Shown one piece after another: positions 1 to 4,737 of a stretch of DNA of 5,150 nt (the stretch's first letter is position 1; each line of letters opens with the position of its first letter). The stretch comes from Bacillota bacterium. GTDB taxonomy: Bacteria > Bacillota > Bacilli > Tumebacillales > Effusibacillaceae. The position numbers were made by a program, and so were the translations under genes. The stretch is from the NCBI GenBank assembly GCA_020059765.1, contig JAGVBM010000107.1, positions 1 through 5,150 on the forward strand, in the 5' to 3' direction. Below the pieces are notes generated by a model. It was not told where the DNA came from. It made no database searches and worked only from the letters and a program-made list of their open reading frames with translations.

Positions 1-27
1 ACAATAAGGTAGCGAAGGGGGCTGTTT

Positions 28-879
28 ATGTCCAAAATTGCGCTTGTCACAGACAGTACCGCGTATTTGCCGGATGAATTCGTGCAACAACATGAGATTA
101 CCGTAGTTCCGCTGAGCGTAAACTTCGGATCGGTGACACGTCGGGAAGGTGTCGATTTGGGGACGCGGGAATTTTTCGACATGCTGCCGACAGTGAAAGA
201 ACTGCCTTCCACTTCGCAGCCGGCGGTGGGGGAGTTTGTACAGGCGTTTGAACGTTTGACGGCCTCCCATGACTCGGTGATCGGCATGTTTTTGTCGGCG
301 GGGTTGTCAGGCACCTATAATGCGGCGCTAACGGCAGCCAATATGGTGGATGGGGACATTACGATCATCGATTCGAGACTGACGAGCCACTTTCTCGCCA
401 GCATGGTGCGGGAAGCGGTTGCCATGCGTGACGCAGGCAACAGCAAAGAAGAGATTGTTGCGAGGATGCAGCATATGATTGAAAATCGCGGGGCTTATTT
501 TATCGTCGATTCCTTGGAACACTTGCACCGCGGCGGCCGGATCTCCGGAGTTTCCGCTTTGGTGGGATCGTTGCTGCAGGTCAAGCCGATCTTGTACGTG
601 ACGCCGGAAGGCAAGTTGGATGCACTGGAAAAAGTGCGAACACGCAAAAAGGCATTGGATCGAGTGCTGGAATTGTTCCGCGAGGACAAAGCGAAACATG
701 CCGGACAACCGATTCGGTTGGCGGTTGTTTACACCAACAACCTGGACGATGCGAAAGAATTTCAAGGAAGGATTCGTCAGGAATTCCCGGATGTCGAACC
801 GGATCTCAGCGAATTGGGCCCTGTGATCGGGACGCATGTCGGCCCTGGCATTCTGGCGATTGTATACTATTTCGGATGA
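28..879 (+). CDS. degV: DegV family fatty-acid-binding protein (FakB-like)
   Basis: A complete 283-residue protein, the normal length for the DegV/EDD-fold family. Members bind a single fatty acid; FakB proteins present it to the kinase FakA so that exogenous fatty acids enter phospholipid synthesis. Family landmarks are visible: the N-terminal ALVTDST strand-turn (residues 5-11), TSQP (62-65), the SAGLSGTYNAA loop (90-100), the LEHLHRGGRIS segment (163-173) followed by KPIL (186-189), and a C-terminal GPVIGTHVGPG (264-274). These line the acyl pocket and carboxylate-binding site in solved relatives. The ATG is chosen because GAAGGGGG lies at 14-21 with good spacing. No signal peptide is seen, so it should be cytosolic. 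Its neighbour comFC begins 10 nt after the stop, so the two are probably co-transcribed. In B. subtilis the same position is held by yviA, downstream of degSU. The family is certain; the exact lipid ligand and any regulatory role are not readable. Confidence 0.95.
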   Translation: MSKIALVTDSTAYLPDEFVQQHEITVVPLSVNFGSVTRREGVDLGTREFFDMLPTVKELPSTSQPAVGEFVQAFERLTASHDSVIGMFLSAGLSGTYNAALTAANMVDGDITIIDSRLTSHFLASMVREAVAMRDAGNSKEEIVARMQHMIENRGAYFIVDSLEHLHRGGRISGVSALVGSLLQVKPILYVTPEGKLDALEKVRTRKKALDRVLELFREDKAKHAGQPIRLAVVYTNNLDDAKEFQGRIRQEFPDVEPDLSELGPVIGTHVGPGILAIVYYFG

Positions 880-889
880 GTGAGTTCAG

Positions 890-1621
890 ATGAGTGGGCG
901 GCATTATCTGGAAACGCTGCTTGGATTGCTTTATCCGACGAAGCGTTTTTGCATATCTTGTCATACCGCTGTGCCCGAAATCAACCATGATCGGACGGAT
1001 GAACCCTCCCTTTGCAGCGATTGCAAAAACGGACTCCTGCCGATCGAACCTCCCTACTGTCAATTGTGCGGCCGGCACTTGCAGGAATCCGGCCGCTGTC
1101 CGGAATGCGAGCGGGACACTGCGTTCGTATTGTCCCGTTCCTATGGCGCCTATCGCGGTGTTCTCAGGGATCTGCTCCACCGCTTCAAATTCTCGCGGGA
1201 AGCCGAACTGCTGTCGGTACTGGGTCCCTGTTTGCGAGAGGCTTGGGATCGGCATATGGCCCATTTTCCAATCGATCTGTTGGTGCCGGTTCCCGTTCAC
1301 CCGAAACGATTGCAGGAACGGGGCTACAATCAGGCAGAACGCTTGGTTCACTTCCTAACCTCTTACACCCGCACCCCCTGGCACCCGGTGCTTCAGCGCA
1401 CCCTTCACATGAAAGGACAAGTCACCCGCACGCGGCAGGAACGGCTGCAAGCCCTGCTGGATGCCTACTCTCTTCATCCCGATGCGAAAGAATTGATCCA
1501 GGACAAAACCATTTTGTTGGTGGACGACATCTACACAACAGGATCGACGGCGGAAGCCTGCGCCAAAGTTCTGAAAGCGGCTGGAGCCGCTCAGGTGTAT
1601 GTATTGACGGTGGCCAGATAA
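890..1621 (+). CDS. comFC: ComFC-type competence protein, zinc-finger phosphoribosyltransferase fold
   Basis: A complete 243-residue protein. The N-terminus carries four CxxC pairs (C21/C24, C42/C45, C57/C60, C70/C73), consistent with two Cys4 zinc-binding sites. The C-terminal half is a type I phosphoribosyltransferase fold: VPVPVHPKR...ERGYNQAERL (132-152) and the PRPP-binding loop VDDIYTTGST (211-220). This is the ComFC/GntX architecture. ComFC acts in the cytoplasm in natural transformation, handling incoming single-stranded DNA together with the ComFA translocase; no nucleotide-synthesis reaction is established. It starts 10 nt after degV with only a weak ribosome site (GGATGAG region), which suggests translational coupling. 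In B. subtilis comFA and comFB precede it; neither is present here. A plain phosphoribosyltransferase without a competence role is possible, but the zinc fingers and the yvyF-flgM context favour ComFC. Confidence 0.93.
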   Translation: MSGRHYLETLLGLLYPTKRFCISCHTAVPEINHDRTDEPSLCSDCKNGLLPIEPPYCQLCGRHLQESGRCPECERDTAFVLSRSYGAYRGVLRDLLHRFKFSREAELLSVLGPCLREAWDRHMAHFPIDLLVPVPVHPKRLQERGYNQAERLVHFLTSYTRTPWHPVLQRTLHMKGQVTRTRQERLQALLDAYSLHPDAKELIQDKTILLVDDIYTTGSTAEACAKVLKAAGAAQVYVLTVAR

Positions 1622-1678
1622 GAATCGGCCATACGAAATACATCTAAAGATGGATTTATCGGATATAAGAAGGAATTA

Positions 1679-1706
1679 TGTCGGGTATCTGTCGAATAAT
1701 GTCTGG
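1679..1706 (+). promoter_or_regulatory. Phased TGTC repeats with an exact 0A box (possible Spo0A site)
   Basis: Three same-strand repeats lie between comFC and yvyF: TGTCGGG (1679-1685), TGTCGAA (1690-1696) and TGTCTGG (1700-1706). Their starts are 11 and 10 nt apart, so they face one side of the helix. The middle copy is an exact match to the Spo0A box core TGNCGAA; the outer copies keep TGTC but are degenerate. Tandem 0A boxes with about 10-bp spacing are known at Spo0A-controlled promoters such as abrB. Binding is inferred only. Exact 7-mers also occur inside degV by chance (175-181 reversed, 792-798), so a match alone is weak evidence; the phasing and intergenic position are what support it. 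Confidence 0.33.
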
Positions 1707-1726
1707 TAGAAAAATGAATTTTCCAT

Positions 1727-1732
1727 TACAAT
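1727..1732 (+). promoter_or_regulatory. Possible -10 element of a yvyF promoter
   Basis: TACAAT matches the sigma-A -10 consensus at five of six positions. No recognisable TTGACA lies 16-18 nt upstream. The last TGTC repeat ends 20 nt before it, a wide gap of the kind seen at Spo0A-activated sigma-A promoters that lack a properly spaced -35. A start about 7 nt downstream would give a very short leader ahead of the yvyF ribosome site at 1746-1754. AATAAT at 1695-1700 is another five-of-six candidate, also without a -35. The call is tentative; transcription by read-through from comFC is an alternative. Confidence 0.22.
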
Positions 1733-1745
1733 GAAATCGTTGACG

Positions 1746-1754
1746 AAGGGGGTG
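1746..1754 (+). promoter_or_regulatory. Ribosome binding site that sets the yvyF start
   Basis: AAGGGGGTG is a strong Shine-Dalgarno match, six nt before the GTG at 1761. It lies downstream of the in-frame ATG at 1731, so it cannot serve that codon. It therefore decides the start in favour of GTG. Confidence 0.8.
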
Positions 1755-1760
1755 TCCCAA

Positions 1761-2177
1761 GTGGCACTGGCCAACTGCAAAGATTGCGGACGATTGTTTA
1801 ACCGGATGATGAAGGATATATGTCCTGATTGTATCCGGCAAGATGAGAACGATTTTCTGATCGTGAACGATTATTTACGCGACCACCGCGGCGTTTCCCC
1901 GCAAGAGGTGTCTGAACAGACAGAAGTTGCGTTAGCCAAAATATACCGTTACATTCGTGAGGGACGGCTCATTGCTGCAAACTATCCGGGGATGACCTAT
2001 CCTTGCGAACGATGTGAGGAACCGATTCAGACAGGCCGTTTTTGCCGTCCGTGTTCGGAGGACATGAAACAGAGTTTTAACCGGGTGCTTCAGCAGGAGA
2101 CGGAAGATATTCATGAGAAACCGAATGCGAAAAGCGGACGGGATTTTTATTTGAAAGACCGGCATGAGCGCCGCTGA
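1761..2177 (+). CDS. yvyF: YvyF-type flagellar operon protein, double zinc ribbon with HTH-like core
   Basis: A 138-residue protein read from GTG, close to the size of B. subtilis YvyF. Starting at ATG 1731 would add ten residues that lack a ribosome site, while AAGGGGGTG sits ideally before the GTG. Two Cys4 clusters are visible: C6/C9 with C21/C24 at the N-terminus, and C82/C85 with C95/C98 further on. Between them, residues about 45-72 (VSPQEVSEQTEVALAKIYRYIREGRL) read as a MerR-like helix-turn-helix ending in the helix often followed by a wing. The last 35 or so residues are charged and probably disordered. The family is conserved between comF and flgM in Bacillales. Its molecular role is not settled: the fold suggests nucleic acid or protein binding, possibly regulatory. 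It has its own 139-nt upstream spacer and is followed by the flgM promoter/terminator region. Family assignment is confident; function is unknown. Confidence 0.9.
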   Translation: MALANCKDCGRLFNRMMKDICPDCIRQDENDFLIVNDYLRDHRGVSPQEVSEQTEVALAKIYRYIREGRLIAANYPGMTYPCERCEEPIQTGRFCRPCSEDMKQSFNRVLQQETEDIHEKPNAKSGRDFYLKDRHERR

Positions 2178-2199
2178 ATTTTTCTATCGTAATTCTATT

Positions 2200-2225
2200 T
2201 ACAAAAATCGTATTTCTGCCGATAC
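2200..2225 (+). promoter_or_regulatory. Sigma-D (sigma-28) promoter for the flgM operon
   Basis: GCCGATAC at 2218-2225 matches the flagellar sigma -10 consensus GCCGATAT at seven of eight positions. TACA at 2200-2203, followed by an A-run, is a three-of-four match to the TAAA -35 element with a 14-nt spacer, within the accepted 14-16 range. The expected start is about 2231-2233, giving a leader of roughly 46-48 nt before flgM. A sigma-D promoter ahead of flgM is known in B. subtilis, so position and sequence agree. It would place flgM, flgN, flgK and flgL in the late flagellar class and give FlgM negative feedback on its own synthesis. Confidence 0.68.
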
Positions 2226-2257
2226 AAGGAGTAGACGCTCGTATGTATCGGTTTTTT
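2218..2257 (+). terminator. Terminator-like hairpin after yvyF, overlapping the sigma-D -10
   Basis: CCGATACA (2219-2226) pairs perfectly with TGTATCGG (2244-2251) and is followed immediately by six T (2252-2257). A G-U pair (2218/2252) can extend the base, and an inner GAG/CTC pairing (2229-2231 with 2238-2240) can partly close the 17-nt loop. This is the form of an intrinsic terminator, though the loop is large and the stem only half GC, so it may be partial. It would end transcripts coming from yvyF. The left arm coincides with the sigma-D -10, so sigma-D transcripts start past it and cannot form the hairpin. Confidence 0.45.
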
Positions 2258-2266
2258 CATTTATGT

Positions 2267-2274
2267 GGGGTGAT
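2267..2274 (+). promoter_or_regulatory. Ribosome binding site that sets the flgM start
   Basis: GGGGTGAT matches the 3' part of the AGGAGGTGAT consensus and ends four nt before ATG 2279. Although close, it supports the MKIN start typical of Bacillus FlgM over the in-frame ATG at 2243. Confidence 0.7.
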
Positions 2275-2278
2275 ACGG

Positions 2279-2560
2279 ATGAAAATCAATGAAAACGGCC
2301 GAATCAATTCGCTGCAGGCCTATCAAAAAAACAACGTGAATCCGAAAACGGCTAAGGGGGAGAAAAGCGCAAGCCGTGACGCAGTGACCATCTCGTCAGA
2401 AGCGCTGGAAATGGCCCGCGAAAACTTTGTTAATACGGAACAGCGTGCCCGGCGGGAAGAAAAAGTTGCGCAAATCAAGCAATCCGTCCAAGACGGGACC
2501 TATGAAATTGACGCTCGCAATATTGCCGAAGCAATCTTGAAAAACTTGCTGGGTGAGTAA
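2279..2560 (+). CDS. flgM: FlgM, anti-sigma factor of the flagellar sigma factor
   Basis: A 93-residue protein beginning MKIN, as in Bacillus FlgM (about 88 residues). FlgM binds and inhibits sigma-D until the hook is complete, so flagellin and other late genes wait for a working export channel. The N-terminal 35 or so residues are polar and low in hydrophobics, as expected for the unfolded half. The conserved sigma-binding part follows: DAVTISSEALEMA (34-46), then an Arg/Glu/Lys-rich helix, EKVAQIKQSVQDGTYEIDARNIAEAILKNLL (61-91). The KV..IK..v..G.Y.id...IA..il pattern is diagnostic. An in-frame ATG at 2243 would add 12 residues including a Phe-Phe pair unlike FlgM; AAGGAG at 2226-2231 could serve it on read-through RNA but lies upstream of the expected sigma-D start. 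flgN follows after 14 nt with its ribosome site overlapping the flgM stop. Confidence 0.95.
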   Translation: MKINENGRINSLQAYQKNNVNPKTAKGEKSASRDAVTISSEALEMARENFVNTEQRARREEKVAQIKQSVQDGTYEIDARNIAEAILKNLLGE

Positions 2561-2574
2561 GGGGAGACCACAAT

Positions 2575-3072
2575 ATGCCATTGATCGGACGACTGATTCA
2601 AACGGTGGAACAGTTGCTTGCCGAGCATGAAAAGCTTCTGCGCATTGAAGAAAAGAAGAAGCAAGTGTTGATCGACGGAGATATGGCAAAGTTGCAGGAG
2701 CTTGTCAATGAGGAAGTGCGGTTTGTTCGTTCGGTAGAAAAACTGGAAGAAGAGCGGGTCAAGATTGGGGAGCAAATTGCCCGTGAGCAGGGAATTCGCC
2801 TGGAGGAACTGACGGCAAGCAAATTGGCGGAATTGGAAAAAGATCCGGAGCGTGCGGCGAAATTCAATTTGCTGACCGGCCGATTTGCAAAAGTGATAGG
2901 AGAGTTGAAATCAGCCAACGAATTAAATGGTAGGCTGATTCGTCAATCGTTGGATCTGCTGCAACGTTCGATTGACATGATGACCGATTACGGGGAGCAA
3001 GGAACCTATACCGGCAAAGGGGATTCGGGAGCCGGTGTCGGACAGAAAAGATTGTTTGATACGCAAGTATAA
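2575..3072 (+). CDS. flgN: FlgN, export chaperone for FlgK and FlgL
   Basis: A 165-residue, highly charged, all-helical protein (B. subtilis YvyG/FlgN is about 160). FlgN binds the C-terminal helices of the hook-filament junction proteins FlgK and FlgL in the cytoplasm and brings them to the flagellar export gate. Residues about 1-75 and 82-138 form long amphipathic, coiled-coil-like helices rich in Glu, Lys and Leu (VEQLLAEHEKLL 11-22; VEKLEEERVKIGEQI 54-68). The conserved family end is present: ELNGRLIRQSLDLLQRSID (116-134), then a flexible Gly-rich stretch with TYTGKGD (144-150) and the terminal KRLFDTQV. The ribosome site AAGGGGAGA (2559-2567) overlaps the flgM stop, suggesting translational coupling. 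Both client proteins are encoded immediately downstream. Sequence identity in this family is low, so the call rests on the C-terminal motif, size and position. Confidence 0.92.
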   Translation: MPLIGRLIQTVEQLLAEHEKLLRIEEKKKQVLIDGDMAKLQELVNEEVRFVRSVEKLEEERVKIGEQIAREQGIRLEELTASKLAELEKDPERAAKFNLLTGRFAKVIGELKSANELNGRLIRQSLDLLQRSIDMMTDYGEQGTYTGKGDSGAGVGQKRLFDTQV

Positions 3073-3114
3073 ATCAATCCCAATACCTGTCGTTTAGAAA
3101 CAAGGAGGCAAACG

Positions 3115-4713
3115 ATGCGTTCAACCTTCCACGGACTTGAAGTCGCAAAGCGCGGACTGTATGCGCAACAAACAAGTTTGAGCACTGTATCCCATAACGT
3201 GGCGAATGCCAATACGCCGGGATATTCCCGGCAAATTGTGGACACGACCGAATTCGGGCCGCTGCAGTATCCGGGAATGAACAAAGGTACGGAAGCGGGA
3301 CAATTGGGTCAAGGTGTAGACTTACAGCAGATCGAGCGGGTGCGAAACGCCTTCCTGGATTACCAGTTCCGCAATGAAAACCGCTCGTTGGGAGAATGGG
3401 AAATCAAACGTCAGACGCTGGACAAGATTCAAGCGGTCATCAATGAGCCCTCCGATACCGGATTGGCGACGGTGATCAACGAATTTTTCAACGCGTGGCA
3501 TGATTTGAGCATTGCTCCGGAAAGCATTACGGCCCGCAAAGTGGTGAAACAGCGGGCGATTGAAATGGTGGAAAGCGCGCACCATTTTTCCAAACAGTTA
3601 AGCGACTTGGATAACGATTTGAAAGAAAACGTTGGAATCAAAGTGAACGAGGTCAACTCGACACTTTCGCAAATTCAGGAATTAAACCGGCAGATCAAAG
3701 TGGTTGAGAGTTTGGGAGACAACGCGAATGATTTGCGGGACAGACGCGATCTGTTGGCGGACAATCTTTCGAAGCTGGTGGATTTGCGGGTGACGGACAC
3801 ATCCGGTACTTATACCGTCACGATCGGCGGACAAGTGGTGCTTCAGGGCGATGCGGCTCCTGTTCTCTTAACATTTGATCCGGCAACCGGCAACGTGACT
3901 CCTGCCATTGGAGGCGGGGAAATAAAGGGATTGACGGATTCCCGGACGCTTTATGTCAAAACATATCAGGATCAACTGAACGCATTGATTGATGGAATTG
4001 TGCAGGGAAACGTGCAATCAAAACTCCCGAATGATTACTCGTTCCCGGCGGGGACCGTGAACATGCCTTTCGATGCCGTATTGCCCGATGGGACGGTTTT
4101 GGCCAAGGGAACTCCTGCACCGGCAAGCCTCCCGAAAGATACCCTGATTACTCTTGAAGGACTCAATGGAATTCACCAGTTCGGCTATACACTGCAAAGT
4201 CCGACTAATCAAGCTCCGCCGTTTTTTGTGACCGTTGACGGGTCAAGCACTTATACGGCTGACAACCTGAAGCTGAACGATCTGATCCTGAATGACGAGC
4301 GAAACATTGCGACTTCAAACGCCACGTATGTCGACGTCAGCGGAAATACGCAGGCCGTGAAAGGGAACGGTGACATCGCACTGATGATCGGGGAAATGAC
4401 CAATCAGTCGATCGATTATTCGGGAAGCGGTCTGGCAACTATCGTCAATAACGGAACAATCGAAGACTACTTTCAATCCATGATTGGACAATTGGGTGTA
4501 CAAGCGCAAGAAGCGGAACGAACCGAGAGCAATCAGGCTGCCATGGCCCAGCAGATTGATAACCAGCGCCAATCTGTGAGCGGGGTGTCGATTGACGAAG
4601 AAATGGCGAACATGATCAAATTCCAGCATGCCTATAACGCCTCGGCCCGAGTCATCACCATCATCGACTCCATTCTGGATCGTATCGTGAACGGCATGGG
4701 GATTACCCGATAA
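3115..4713 (+). CDS. flgK: FlgK, hook-filament junction protein 1 (HAP1)
   Basis: A complete 532-residue protein. FlgK is exported through the flagellar type III apparatus and forms the first ring between hook and filament, followed by FlgL. The N-terminus is the rod/hook-type domain: MRSTFHGLEVAKRGLYAQQTSLSTVSHNVANANTPGYSRQ (1-40), with the SHNVANANTPGYSRQ signature. The helical D1 region follows, including NRQIKVVESLGDNANDLRDRRDLLADNLSKLVD (191-223) and GTYTVTIGGQVVLQGD (231-246). The C-terminal helix SGVSIDEEMANMIKFQHAYNASARVITIIDSILDRIVNGMGI (489-530) is typical and is the part FlgN recognises. Between LNALIDGIVQG (288-298) and NGIHQFGYTL (351-360) lies a 52-residue insertion that splits a helix continuous in many FlgK proteins. 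No cleaved signal peptide is present, as expected. AAGGAGG at 3102-3108 sits six nt before the ATG. flgL follows after 24 nt. Confidence 0.97.
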   Translation: MRSTFHGLEVAKRGLYAQQTSLSTVSHNVANANTPGYSRQIVDTTEFGPLQYPGMNKGTEAGQLGQGVDLQQIERVRNAFLDYQFRNENRSLGEWEIKRQTLDKIQAVINEPSDTGLATVINEFFNAWHDLSIAPESITARKVVKQRAIEMVESAHHFSKQLSDLDNDLKENVGIKVNEVNSTLSQIQELNRQIKVVESLGDNANDLRDRRDLLADNLSKLVDLRVTDTSGTYTVTIGGQVVLQGDAAPVLLTFDPATGNVTPAIGGGEIKGLTDSRTLYVKTYQDQLNALIDGIVQGNVQSKLPNDYSFPAGTVNMPFDAVLPDGTVLAKGTPAPASLPKDTLITLEGLNGIHQFGYTLQSPTNQAPPFFVTVDGSSTYTADNLKLNDLILNDERNIATSNATYVDVSGNTQAVKGNGDIALMIGEMTNQSIDYSGSGLATIVNNGTIEDYFQSMIGQLGVQAQEAERTESNQAAMAQQIDNQRQSVSGVSIDEEMANMIKFQHAYNASARVITIIDSILDRIVNGMGITR

Positions 4714-4737
4714 CGCTTGATAGGAGAGGTGAATGAA

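Noticed and set aside
175..181. Exact reversed 0A box TTCGACA in degV (and TGTCGAA at 792-798).
   Set aside because: Both lie inside coding sequence, are isolated and unphased, and are within what chance would give in a window this size.
806..1351. Long minus-strand open frame across the degV-comFC junction.
   Set aside because: It overlaps two confidently identified genes, has no ribosome site or recognisable domain, and is the expected shadow of plus-strand codon use.
1571..1594. Strong hairpin near the end of comFC (GCGGC 1577-1581 with GCCGC 1586-1590, outer CTGA/TCAG).
   Set aside because: It lies inside the coding sequence, is explained by the Ala-Ala-Gly-Ala-Ala codons, and has no T-run after it, so it is not supported as a terminator.
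1012..1647. Long plus-strand open frame (211 codons) in another frame within comFC.
   Set aside because: The translation is Arg/Ser/Gly-rich with no family signal, while the comFC frame has full zinc and PRPP-loop motifs.
1622..1660. Terminator after comFC (CATC/GATG around 1641-1652).
   Set aside because: Only four pairs and no T-run; no credible terminator is visible after comFC.
1645..1666. TAAA followed by TCGGATAT as a second sigma-D promoter before yvyF.
   Set aside because: The spacer is only 10 nt, well short of 14-16, and the -10 matches at six of eight positions.
1731..1760. ATG at 1731 as the yvyF start.
   Set aside because: It has no Shine-Dalgarno sequence, and the strong AAGGGGGTG lies after it, correctly placed for GTG 1761.
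2243..2278. ATG at 2243 as the flgM start.
   Set aside because: It adds 12 atypical residues, overlaps the hairpin right arm, and the expected sigma-D RNA would lack its AAGGAG. It remains possible only on read-through RNA.
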